From Actinomycetes bacterium (GTDB taxonomy: Bacteria; Actinomycetota; Acidimicrobiia; Acidimicrobiales; Palsa-688): a DNA stretch of 62,066 bases. The translations under genes were made by a program, and so were the position numbers. The DNA is taken from contig JAKCDU010000021.1 in assembly GCA_021838445.1 (NCBI GenBank), forward strand, positions 1-62,066. Direction: 5' to 3'. The notes beneath the pieces were generated by a model, which was given only the letters and a program-made list of their open reading frames with translations, was not told the origin of the DNA and did no database searches. Positions 11,604 through 19,698 of this stretch are shown piece after piece. The stretch's first letter is position 1. Every line of letters starts with the position of its first letter.

Positions 11604-14360
11604 ATGCCGAAGCCTCTTGTCATAGTGGAATCTCCGGCCAAGGCCCGGACCATCGCCCGGTTCCTCGGCTCCGATTACGACGTCGAATCGTCGATCGGCC
11701 ACATCCGGGACCTGCCGCGAAACGCCGCCGACGTGCCTCCCGCCTACAAGTCGGAGTCCTGGTCACGTCTCGGGGTGGACGTGGACAACGACTTCAAGCC
11801 GCTGTACGTGGTCTCCCGGGAGAAGAAGGACCAGGTCCGCAAGCTGAAGCAGATGGTGAAGCAGGCCAGCGAGCTGTACCTGGCCACTGACGAGGACCGC
11901 GAGGGCGAGTCCATCGCCTGGCACCTCCTCGAGGTGCTGGCTCCCACGGTGCCGGTGAAGCGGATGGTGTTCCACGAGATCACCCGGCCGGCCATCGAGC
12001 GGGCCGTCCGGGAGTGGCGTGAGCTGGACCGCCGCCTCGTCGACGCCCAGGAGACCCGCCGCATCCTGGACCGTCTCTACGGCTACGAGGTCAGCCCCGT
12101 GCTGTGGAAGAAGGTCATGCCGTCGCTGTCGGCGGGTCGGGTCCAGTCGGTCGCCACCCGGCTGCTCGTGGAGCGCGAGCGGGCCCGGATGCGTTTCACC
12201 GCGGCCTCCTACTGGGATGTGGCCGGCCACTTCACCGCCTCCTCGACCCCCTTCGGAGCCTCCCTCGTCGAGCTCGACGGTCGTCGTCTGGCCAGCGGGC
12301 GGGACTTCGACGAGCGGGGCGTACTGATGCGCCAGGATGCCGTGCTGCTCGACGAGGTGGCCGCCACCCGACTGGCCGAAGGCCTGACCGGCTCTTCGTT
12401 CGCGGTGCGCTCGGTAGAGGAGAGGCCCTGGCGGCGCACCCCCCACCCGCCTTTCATGACCTCGACCCTCCAGCAGGAGGCGGGCCGCAAGCTGCGCTTC
12501 ACCGCGGCCCGGACCATGCGGGTAGCCCAGGACCTCTACGAGTCGGGCTACATCACCTACATGCGGACCGACTCCACCACTCTCTCCGAGGAGGCGCTGA
12601 CCGCGGCCCGGGCCCAGGCCCGCTCCCTCTACGGCGATCGCTACGTGCCCGACTCGCCGCGTCGCTACGACAAGAAGGTGAAGAACGCCCAGGAGGCCCA
12701 CGAGGCCATCCGCCCGGCGGGGGACACGTTCCGCACGCCCGAGGAGACCGGTCTCACCGGCGACCAGCGGCGGCTGTACGAGCTGGTGTGGATGAGGACC
12801 GTCGCCTCGCAGATGGCCGACGCGCTGGGCCAGAGCGTCGCCGTCCGGCTGGGGGCCCTCTCGGCTGACGGTCGTGACGCCGAGTTCGCCACCTCCGGTC
12901 GGGTCATCACCTTCCCCGGATTCCTGCGGGCCTACGTCGAGGGTTCCGACGATCCCGACGCCGAACTCGAAGACCGGGAGGTGCGGCTCCCGGTGCTCGC
13001 CGTCGGTGACGCCATCGACGTGGAGTCGCTCGAGGCCGAGGGGCACAGCACCTCGCCTCCGGCCCGCTACACCGAGGCGTCTCTGGTGAAGGCGCTCGAG
13101 GAGATGGGCGTCGGCCGCCCGTCCACCTACGCGTCCATCCTCGACACCATCCAGGGCCGCGGCTACGTGTGGAAGAAGGGCTCGGCTCTCGTCCCTTCGT
13201 GGACGGCCTTCGCGGTCATCGGCTTGCTCGAGCAGCATTTCGGCGAGCTGGTCGACTACGGGTTCACCGCCTCCATGGAGGAGGACCTCGACGGTATCGC
13301 CAACGGTGAGCGGGAGGCGGTGCCCTGGCTCACCCGGTTCTACTTCGGGGGCGGTAAGGACTCCTCGACCCGACCCGGACTGAAGAAGATGGTGTCGGAG
13401 CACCTGGGCGAGATCGACGCCCGGGAGATCAACTCGATCCCCATCGGTGGCCCCGACAGCGGCGTGGTCGTCCGGGTGGGTCGCTACGGGCCCTACGTCC
13501 AGCGCAGCGATGACCGGGCCTCCCTCCCCGAGGACCTGGCCCCCGACGAGCTCACCGTTGAGCACGCCGAGTCCCTGCTCGAGGCCGGGTCCTCCGACCG
13601 GGAGCTCGGTGAGGAGCCGGCCACCGGTCTGCCCGTGGTGGTCAAGGCCGGTCGTTACGGTCCGTACGTACAGGTCGGCTCGGCCGACGACAGTGCGGGC
13701 GAGAAGCCCCGGACGTCGTCGCTGCTGCGCACCATGGATCCGTCCACGGTGACGCTCGAACAGGCCCTCCGCCTCCTCAGCCTGCCCCGGGTGCTGGGCG
13801 CCGATCCCGCCGACGGTGAGGAGATCATCGCCACCAACGGTCGCTACGGGCCGTACCTGCGCAAGGGCACCGACTCCCGGTCACTCGAAGCCGAGGAGCA
13901 GCTGTTCACGGTGACCCTCGAGGAGGCGTTGTCCATCTTCAGCCAGCCCAAGGCCCGGCGGGGTCGGGGGGCGGCGGCCGCGCCCCTGAGGGAGCTCGGC
14001 AACGATCCCGAGAGCGGAGGGCCCATCCTGTTGAAGGAGGGCCGTTTCGGTCCCTACGTCACCGACGGGACGACCAACGCCTCCCTGCGCAAGGGGGACA
14101 CCGTCGAGGGCATCACCCCCGAGCGTGCCGCCGAGCTCCTGGCCGACCGGCGGGCCGCTCCCCCTCGGCCGGGCAAGCGGGCCGGGGTCAAGAAGGCGAC
14201 ATCCGGCGCGGCCAGAAAGGCGACCGGAGCCAAGAAGGCGACCGGAGCCAAGAAGGTGACCGGAGCCAAGAAGGTGACTGCCGGCGCGGCCAAGAAGGCG
14301 GCGGGGACCAAGAAGGCGGCGGGGACCAAGAAGGCGGTCGCTAGGAAGAGGGCCGACTGA
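11604..14360 (+). CDS. topA: DNA topoisomerase I
   Basis: A 918-residue type IA topoisomerase that relaxes negative supercoils. The TOPRIM domain begins with LVIVESPAKA and contains DEDREGES. The catalytic tyrosine is Y319 in GYITYMRTDST, the same number as in E. coli. The C-terminal half has four GRYGPYV-type repeats instead of the E. coli Zn fingers, then a Lys/Ala/Gly/Thr-rich tail, as in other actinobacteria. The ATG at 11604 is chosen because the family starts MPKPLVIVES; an upstream in-frame start would add an unrelated Pro-rich stretch. Confidence 0.97.
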   Translation: MPKPLVIVESPAKARTIARFLGSDYDVESSIGHIRDLPRNAADVPPAYKSESWSRLGVDVDNDFKPLYVVSREKKDQVRKLKQMVKQASELYLATDEDREGESIAWHLLEVLAPTVPVKRMVFHEITRPAIERAVREWRELDRRLVDAQETRRILDRLYGYEVSPVLWKKVMPSLSAGRVQSVATRLLVERERARMRFTAASYWDVAGHFTASSTPFGASLVELDGRRLASGRDFDERGVLMRQDAVLLDEVAATRLAEGLTGSSFAVRSVEERPWRRTPHPPFMTSTLQQEAGRKLRFTAARTMRVAQDLYESGYITYMRTDSTTLSEEALTAARAQARSLYGDRYVPDSPRRYDKKVKNAQEAHEAIRPAGDTFRTPEETGLTGDQRRLYELVWMRTVASQMADALGQSVAVRLGALSADGRDAEFATSGRVITFPGFLRAYVEGSDDPDAELEDREVRLPVLAVGDAIDVESLEAEGHSTSPPARYTEASLVKALEEMGVGRPSTYASILDTIQGRGYVWKKGSALVPSWTAFAVIGLLEQHFGELVDYGFTASMEEDLDGIANGEREAVPWLTRFYFGGGKDSSTRPGLKKMVSEHLGEIDAREINSIPIGGPDSGVVVRVGRYGPYVQRSDDRASLPEDLAPDELTVEHAESLLEAGSSDRELGEEPATGLPVVVKAGRYGPYVQVGSADDSAGEKPRTSSLLRTMDPSTVTLEQALRLLSLPRVLGADPADGEEIIATNGRYGPYLRKGTDSRSLEAEEQLFTVTLEEALSIFSQPKARRGRGAAAAPLRELGNDPESGGPILLKEGRFGPYVTDGTTNASLRKGDTVEGITPERAAELLADRRAAPPRPGKRAGVKKATSGAARKATGAKKATGAKKVTGAKKVTAGAAKKAAGTKKAAGTKKAVARKRAD
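14220..14273 (+). repeat. 18-bp tandem repeat in the topA C-terminal tail
   Basis: Three consecutive 18-bp units (GCGACCGGAGCCAAGAAG and one GTG variant) encode the repeated ATGAKK/VTGAKK of the basic tail. Related Lys/Ala units continue to about 14340. The in-frame unit length fits expansion and contraction without frameshift. Confidence 0.85.
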
Positions 14361-15007
14361 GCCACCCCGGCCGGGGCCGCTTCATCGTGTTCGAAGGCGG
14401 CGAGGGCTCCGGCAAGACCACTCAGGCGGCGCGCCTGGCGGCGTCGCTGGACGCGGTGTTGACCCGCGAGCCGGGGGGCACCCGGGCGGGAGAGAACATA
14501 CGCCAGCTGTTGCTCGACCCGACCATGCCGGCGGTGGGGGCCCGGGCCGAGACGCTGCTCATGCTGGCCGCCCGGGCCGAGCACGTCGATCAGGTCGTGG
14601 CCCCCGCGCTCGAAGCCGGTCGCGACGTGGTGTGCGACCGCTTCAGCGGCAGCACCATCGCCTACCAGGGTTACGGCCGGGGGCTGGATCCGGGTGAGCT
14701 GGGAGGGCTGTCGCGGTGGGCCTCCGTCGGCCTCGAGCCCGACCTGGTCCTGCTCGTCACCGTCCCGCCCGAGGAGGCGGCCCGCCGGCGCGCCGCCCGC
14801 TCGGGCGATGGCCGGCCCACCGATCGCATGGAGGAGGAAGCACCGTCCTTCCATGCCCGCATCGCCGACGGATTCGCCGAGCTGGCCCGCCTCGACCCGG
14901 ACCGCTGGGTTCCGATCGACGGTAGTGGCACCCCCGAGGAGGTGGCGGCCCGGGTCATGGCCGCTCTGAGGCGCCTCCCGGCACCGCCTGACCCCGGCAC
15001 CGCCTGA
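14357..15007 (+). CDS. tmk: Thymidylate kinase (probable CTG start)
   Basis: Phosphorylates dTMP to dTDP. The P-loop is EGGEGSGKTT, with the DR motif in VVCDRFSGSTIAYQGYG and a lid containing the Arg-rich segment. The first GTG (14387) would begin at FEGGEG and delete the first beta strand. The only start that keeps the conserved RFIVFEG is CTG at 14357, which overlaps the topA stop as CTGA and has AGGAAGAGGG upstream; the next in-frame stop lies just upstream, at 14342. With this start the product is 216 residues, normal for the family. Confidence 0.9.
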   Translation: MSHPGRGRFIVFEGGEGSGKTTQAARLAASLDAVLTREPGGTRAGENIRQLLLDPTMPAVGARAETLLMLAARAEHVDQVVAPALEAGRDVVCDRFSGSTIAYQGYGRGLDPGELGGLSRWASVGLEPDLVLLVTVPPEEAARRRAARSGDGRPTDRMEEEAPSFHARIADGFAELARLDPDRWVPIDGSGTPEEVAARVMAALRRLPAPPDPGTA

Positions 15008-15085
15008 CCCCGGTGGTTGTGAGCCCGCTACCGGTGGTCGTGAGTCTCCCGCCGGGTGGCAGACTGGAGCGGCCGTGAAGGAGCT

Positions 15086-16198
15086 GTGGGTGCGTTGACC
15101 GATCTATTCGACGATGTCGTCGGTCAGGAGCGGGCGGTGGGCCTCCTGCGGACGGCGGCCCGCCGGCCCGTGCACGCCTACCTTCTGGTCGGCCCGGCGG
15201 GCACCGGCAAGGCCGCCGCGGCCCGCTCCTTCGCCGCCGCCCTGCTGTGTCCCACCTCCGGCGATCACGGCACCGACGGCCCGTGCGACTCCTGCCGGCG
15301 GGTCCTTGCTGGTCTCCACCCAGATGTCGTCTCGGTGGAGCGCGAAGGTGCGTCGATCGGCATCGGGGTGGCCCGGGAGGTGGTGCGCAGCGCCTTTCTC
15401 AGCCCGGTCGAGGGCGCCCGGAAGGTGATCGTGCTCCACGACTTCCACCTGGTGCGCGACACCGGCCCGGCGCTGCTCAAGACCTTGGAGGAGCCACCCC
15501 CATCGACGGTGTTCGTGGTGCTGGCCGAGTTCCTGCCCCCCGAGATGGTCACCATCGCCAGCCGGTGCGTAACCGTCGGGTTCGAGCCTCTAGGCATGGC
15601 ACAGGTGGCCCAAGCGCTGATGGCGTCGGGTATCGGCGAAGGGCGCGCCGCGGCCCTGGCCGAGTCGTCGGGGGGTCGGCTGGAGCGGGCCCGGTTGCTG
15701 GCTGCCGATCCGGGATTCGAGGCGCGCCGCCAGGCGTGGCGTTCGATCCCGGGGCGCCTGGACCGAACCGGGGCAACGGCCGTCCGGTTGGCGGATGAGC
15801 TGGTCGCCCTGCTGGATCAGAGCGCCTCTCCCCTGAGCGAGCGCCAGGAGGCCGAGGTCGTGGCGCTCACCGAGCGCAATGCCCGCAACGCCGAAGTGGT
15901 CGGCAGCGGTCGGGGGGCCAAGGGCCGGGGCCGGGCGACCAAAGCCGCTCTCAACGCCGGCGTGGCCGACCTGCAGGAGCGCCACCGGCGCGAGCAGCGC
16001 CGCCAGCGCACCGATGAGCTGCGCGCCGGCCTGGCCTTCCTCGCCTCGGCCTACCGCGAGCGACTCACCTCGGGTGGCGCGGCTCGAGCCGTCGCGGCCA
16101 TCGCCTGCATAGACCGCACCGCCAAGAGCCTCGAGTTCAACCCCGGCGAGCTTCTGGCCCTCCAGGCGTTACTGGCTCGCCTGTCCCACATCGACTGA
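15086..16198 (+). CDS. holB: DNA polymerase III subunit delta'
   Basis: A clamp-loader subunit of 370 residues. It starts LTDLFDDVVGQERAV, has a Walker A of GPAGTGKAAA, a zinc module around LLCPT...CDSCRRV, and the family LLKTLEEPPP and SRC motifs. The tmk-holB order is common in bacteria. The start is uncertain: GTG 15086 is very close to AAGGAG, and TTG 15095 is a little far from it. The last 30 bp overlap the convergent flotillin-like gene. Confidence 0.9.
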   Translation: MGALTDLFDDVVGQERAVGLLRTAARRPVHAYLLVGPAGTGKAAAARSFAAALLCPTSGDHGTDGPCDSCRRVLAGLHPDVVSVEREGASIGIGVAREVVRSAFLSPVEGARKVIVLHDFHLVRDTGPALLKTLEEPPPSTVFVVLAEFLPPEMVTIASRCVTVGFEPLGMAQVAQALMASGIGEGRAAALAESSGGRLERARLLAADPGFEARRQAWRSIPGRLDRTGATAVRLADELVALLDQSASPLSERQEAEVVALTERNARNAEVVGSGRGAKGRGRATKAALNAGVADLQERHRREQRRQRTDELRAGLAFLASAYRERLTSGGAARAVAAIACIDRTAKSLEFNPGELLALQALLARLSHID

Positions 16199-17443
16199 CC
16201 GGCGGCCCGGCTGGTCCCGGGGCGGTGCACTGGGAGGCTCGTCCGCCGCGACGTCGGGGCGGCCGGCACCGAGTGCGGACGGGGCCGGAGGCTCGGTGGT
16301 TCCCGGTGTGCGGGGTCCGGGCCGGGGCGGCACAGGCGGGGTCGCAGCCGAAGGGCCGGACCCGTTGGTATTCAGGCCGTCCTGGACCAGCCGCAGAAGC
16401 TGGCCGGCCTGGCCGGCGAGACCGGCCACCATCTGGCCCAGGCCGTCGGCCCCGTTCAGCACCGTCACATTGGCGTTGGCCAGCTGCGAGGCCGCAGCGG
16501 CGATGATGTCGGGCATGCGCTCCACCAGCATCCGCTGCAGGGCGAGGCCCTGCTCGGTGGCGGTGGCCTCGGCTTGCAGTCGGGTCCGGTCCGCCTCAGC
16601 CTGGGCCAGGGTGCGGATCCGGTAGGCCTCGGCCTGGGCCGGCTTCTCCACCGAGGCGATCAGTTCCTTCTCCCTCAGCTCGGCGTTCTTCACCGCCAGC
16701 TCGGCCTGGGCGGCCAGTACCGCCTTCTGGGCTTCGGCGGTGGCCAGCGGTCCGGCGGCCGCGGCTTGGGCCTGGGCCCGGTCGACCTCGGCCTTGTACC
16801 CGGCCTGGGTGACCGACGTCTGGCGCTGGTATTCGGCCTGGTTGCGCAAAGACTCCTGCTGGGCCTGGGCGGCGGCCTGCTCGGCTTGGGCCTTGGCGAT
16901 GTTGGCATCGCGCTGGACAGCCGCCTGATGGGGGGCGGCCAGCGCCGCGATGTACCCCGAGCCGCGGTCGTCGATGCTCTGGATCTGCAGCGAGTCCACG
17001 ACCAGGCCGATCTTCTCCATCTCCGGTTTGGACGCGTCGAGGACCTCTTCGGCGAGGCGCTGGCGTTCCCGGATGATCTCCTCCACGGTCATGGAGCCGA
17101 TGATCGAGCGGAGGTGCCCGGCGAAGATGCGACCGGTCAGGATCGACATGCGGTCCTGGTCCTCCAGGAAACGCCGGGCGGCGTTGGCGATGCTCTCGTG
17201 GTCGTCGCCGACCTTGAAGGCGATCACCGCCCGGCACTGTAGGGCTATGCCCTGCTTGGTGACGCACTCCTCGGCCACTTCCGACTCCTGCAGGGCCAGG
17301 GTGAGGGTGCTGACCCGGGAACGGACGGGCAGCACGAAGGCGCCGTGGCCGGTCACGATACGGAACGGGAGGTCGTCGCCCCGGGACTTCTTCCCGCTTA
17401 CGAGCAGGGCCTCGTCAGGAGCGGGCACGTGCCAACCGAACAT
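16169..17443 (-). CDS. Flotillin-like SPFH/band 7 protein
   Basis: A 424-residue protein with an N-terminal SPFH domain (about 1-160; no clear transmembrane helix, so probably membrane-associated). A long Ala/Gln/Glu-rich coiled coil (about 165-320) follows, with the AQAEA-type repeats of flotillins, then a Pro/Gly-rich tail. Flotillins organise ordered membrane regions. GGAGGG precedes the ATG at 17443 at good spacing. It is the second gene of a two-gene unit with the small beta-barrel protein upstream. Confidence 0.9.
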   Translation of the reverse strand: MFGWHVPAPDEALLVSGKKSRGDDLPFRIVTGHGAFVLPVRSRVSTLTLALQESEVAEECVTKQGIALQCRAVIAFKVGDDHESIANAARRFLEDQDRMSILTGRIFAGHLRSIIGSMTVEEIIRERQRLAEEVLDASKPEMEKIGLVVDSLQIQSIDDRGSGYIAALAAPHQAAVQRDANIAKAQAEQAAAQAQQESLRNQAEYQRQTSVTQAGYKAEVDRAQAQAAAAGPLATAEAQKAVLAAQAELAVKNAELREKELIASVEKPAQAEAYRIRTLAQAEADRTRLQAEATATEQGLALQRMLVERMPDIIAAAASQLANANVTVLNGADGLGQMVAGLAGQAGQLLRLVQDGLNTNGSGPSAATPPVPPRPGPRTPGTTEPPAPSALGAGRPDVAADEPPSAPPRDQPGRRSVDVGQASQ

Positions 17444-17455
17444 GGGTAATCCCTC

Positions 17456-17677
17456 CTAGCTCAGGGCCCCCGCGAAAGAGGTGACCCGTACCGTTCGGGC
17501 CGACAGGTGGGCCACTACCAGCACCTCGGTGTCGCGGGCGAGGTCGGCATCAGCCACGGCCATGTAGGTCTCGGTCCCTCCCCGGATATGCAGCACGACC
17601 TCGCCCGTGGTACCCGGAGCGATCGGATGACTCACCCGGCCTAGCTTCCCGACCACCGGATCGTCTCGCTCGGACAT
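17456..17677 (-). CDS. Small NfeD/OB-fold-like partner of the flotillin
   Basis: A 73-residue protein with alternating beta strands (VGKLGRVSHPIAPGTTGEVVLHIRG ... VLVVAH), ending in TVRVTSF. This pattern resembles the OB-fold C-terminal domain of NfeD, without the membrane part. It lies 12 bp upstream of the flotillin-like gene on the same strand; NfeD proteins are known flotillin partners. The assignment rests on fold pattern and context. Confidence 0.75.
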   Translation of the reverse strand: MSERDDPVVGKLGRVSHPIAPGTTGEVVLHIRGGTETYMAVADADLARDTEVLVVAHLSARTVRVTSFAGALS

Positions 17678-17713
17678 GGATCCGACGGTAGCGGCAACCG
17701 ACCGGTAAGTGCG

Positions 17714-18025
17714 TTACGGAACCGAGGTGGTGGTGGTCGAGCAGGACAGTGATCCGGGGGGTAGCCCGGCGGCCTGGGCCAGGCTGCCGAGGTTGGGCAT
17801 CGAGGCCGGATCGGGGAGGGTCTGGGGGGAGGTATCCCCGCTGGCTGCGGCGGTGGCCTGCTGGTTGGCGCACAGGCTGTTCAGCCCGTTGCGGGTCAGG
17901 GTGGAGGGGTCGAGCGGGGACGTGTGCGAGCCGCCGCCCAGGGCGTGCGCAGAGAAGATGGTGAGGACCACGGCCACCGCCAGGCCGACCAGTTTCATGG
18001 TGAGGCGGGTTCGCATCATTCCCAC
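17714..18025 (-). CDS. Secreted hypothetical protein
   Basis: A 103-residue product with a typical signal peptide (basic MMRTRLTMK, hydrophobic LVGLAVAVVLTIFSAHA, probable cleavage after AHA near residue 28). The mature part is short and Ser/Thr/Pro-rich with two cysteines. No family recognised. It lies between the flotillin unit and the devR-like gene, all on the same strand. Confidence 0.65.
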   Translation of the reverse strand: MGMMRTRLTMKLVGLAVAVVLTIFSAHALGGGSHTSPLDPSTLTRNGLNSLCANQQATAAASGDTSPQTLPDPASMPNLGSLAQAAGLPPGSLSCSTTTTSVP

Positions 18026-18124
18026 GTACGGCCCGTCGGCACGCCGTGGCCAGCACTGGAGACTTCGGAAAAATCAGACAGACCGGTTGGCCGCCCGCCG
18101 CTCGTCAACGGGACCGGGAGATCC

Positions 18125-18814
18125 TCAGAGGTGGTTCTTGCCGGCTTTCTTCACCGCGTAGACGGCGGCCTCGGTCCGGCGGCTCATACCCAGTTTGGAC
18201 AACAGGTTGGACACGTAGTTCTTCACCGTCTTCTCCGACAGGTACATCACCTCGGCGATCTGGCGGTTGGTCATGCCTTCCGCGATCAGCTCCAGAATGC
18301 GCTGTTCCTGATGGGTGAGATGGTCTCCGGGGTCGGCGACCCCGCCTCGCCGCACCCGTTCGAGGACCCGCTCGGTGACGGCCGGGTCGAGCAGGGAGTG
18401 CCCGGCGGCCACCCTGCGAATGTCATTGACCAGCTCCGAGCCGCGCACCTCCTTCAGCACGTATCCGGCGGCCCCGGCCATGATGGCGTCGAACATGGCT
18501 TCGTCGTCGGTGAACGAGGTCAGCATCAAGCACGCGATCCCATGGTGGTGAGAGCGGATCTCCCGGCACACCTCCACCCCGCTGATGTCCGGCAGCCGGA
18601 CGTCGAGGACGGCCACTTGGACCCGTTCGGCGTCGATGAGGTCGATGGCCTCCTGCCCGGTGGCTGCTTCCCCGACCACTTCTATGTCGTCCTCGGCCGC
18701 CAGCAGGTGACGAAGACCCTCCCGGACCACCTGGTGGTCGTCGAGCAGGAACACCCCTATGGTCCGCCGCTCGTTATCGGTCAAGCTGGCTCCTGACGGG
18801 TCGGTGAGAGTCAT
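18125..18814 (-). CDS. DevR/DosR-like NarL-family response regulator
   Basis: A 229-residue regulator. The receiver domain has FLLDDHQVVREGL, the phospho-acceptor Asp in VAVLDVRLPD and the Lys in GYVLKEV. The LuxR-type helix-turn-helix reads LTHQEQRILELIAEGMTNRQIAEVMYLSEKTVKNYVSNLLSKLG. The order and wording of motifs match mycobacterial DevR (DosR), the hypoxia/NO dormancy regulator. The ATG at 18814 is chosen for its GAGGG site; an in-frame start at 18850 is possible. No histidine kinase gene is adjacent. A DosR-box-like element lies just upstream. Confidence 0.88.
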   Translation of the reverse strand: MTLTDPSGASLTDNERRTIGVFLLDDHQVVREGLRHLLAAEDDIEVVGEAATGQEAIDLIDAERVQVAVLDVRLPDISGVEVCREIRSHHHGIACLMLTSFTDDEAMFDAIMAGAAGYVLKEVRGSELVNDIRRVAAGHSLLDPAVTERVLERVRRGGVADPGDHLTHQEQRILELIAEGMTNRQIAEVMYLSEKTVKNYVSNLLSKLGMSRRTEAAVYAVKKAGKNHL

Positions 18815-18852
18815 ACGACCCTCATGCTGATCCGATGGTCCCTCCTTCAACA

Positions 18853-18866
18853 GGGGCCAAGGACCC
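18853..18866 (-). promoter_or_regulatory. Candidate DosR-type box upstream of the devR-like gene
   Basis: On the minus strand this reads GGGTCCTTGGCCCC. It keeps the invariant GGG-x-C, TT and G-x-CCC positions of the DosR core, with a T where A is usual. It lies 39 bp before the start codon, a fitting place for autoregulation. A neighbouring perfect 14-bp palindrome CGGCCGATCGGCCG (18884-18897) may be a second site. Confidence 0.4.
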
Positions 18867-19018
18867 TATTGATGGCCAGGAGGCGGCCGATCGGCCGATT
18901 TGGTGCTTTCCGACCCCCGACGGTACCACGGCGGTCCGGGCAGCTACTTCTTCCCCCGGCCGGTCAACTTGTCCATGGCGGCGCTCAGGCGACTGCTGGA
19001 ACATCAGTTGCGGACCAA

Positions 19019-19030
19019 CTTGCATACAAG
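19019..19030 (+). promoter_or_regulatory. Candidate FadR/GntR-type operator
   Basis: CTTGCATACAAG is a near-palindrome close to the TTGTATACAA-like sites of FadR-subfamily GntR regulators. It ends 26 bp before the start of the GntR gene, consistent with autoregulation of the GntR-MFS operon. Confidence 0.35.
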
Positions 19031-19056
19031 ATGGCATGGATGGGTAGGCTCTCGGG

Positions 19057-19698
19057 GTGGCTCAGCTACCTTCGGCCCAGCGGGTCTACGAGGAGACCAA
19101 GGAGCAAATCCTCTCTGGCGAATTGCCGGGAGGAACGCTGCTCAGCGAGAACGAGGTGGCCCGTCGGCTCCAGGTGAGCCGGACCCCGGCGCGGGAGGCC
19201 TTCGTGCGCCTCGAGGCGGAGGGATTGCTCAGCCTCCAGCCCCGCCGCGGCGCGGTCGTGGTGCCGGTTCCCGTCACCGAGGCCGTCGACGTGCTCGAGG
19301 TCCGCGAAGCCCTGGAGGTCGGGGCCGTCCGGCGGCTGGCCCGACGGGCCGAGAGATCGCGACTCCTGGCGTCGGCGCACGCCGAGCTACAGGCCCAGGG
19401 GGTCCACGTGAAAGCCCGGGATCTGGAGGCCTTCGCGGTGTCGGACCACGCCTTCCACCGGGCCATCGTCGACGCGGCGGGTAACGCCGTGGCCTCATAC
19501 CTCTACGCCACCCTCGGTGACCGGCAGCGCCGCATGACGGCGCAGGCCATCGGTGCCGATCTCCACCGCCTGGGGGACCTGCGGACCCAGCACCAGGGTC
19601 TTCTGCGCCGGGCCGAGGCGGGCCAGGTCGACAGCTTCGCCTCGGAGTTGCGCGCCCACTTCGAGGTCACCCACCGGGTCCTCCTTCCCGGCCTGTGA
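19057..19698 (+). CDS. GntR family (FadR/FCD subfamily) regulator
   Basis: A 213-residue regulator. The winged helix is at about 5-72 (LSENEVARRLQVSRTPAREAFVRLEAEGLL). It is followed by an all-helical FCD domain (about 78-208) with the D...H...H metal/ligand pattern around SDHAFHRAIV. The GTG start overlaps no gene. The gene overlaps the next (MFS) by 4 bp, so the transporter is its most likely target and its substrate the likely inducer. Confidence 0.92.
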   Translation: MAQLPSAQRVYEETKEQILSGELPGGTLLSENEVARRLQVSRTPAREAFVRLEAEGLLSLQPRRGAVVVPVPVTEAVDVLEVREALEVGAVRRLARRAERSRLLASAHAELQAQGVHVKARDLEAFAVSDHAFHRAIVDAAGNAVASYLYATLGDRQRRMTAQAIGADLHRLGDLRTQHQGLLRRAEAGQVDSFASELRAHFEVTHRVLLPGL

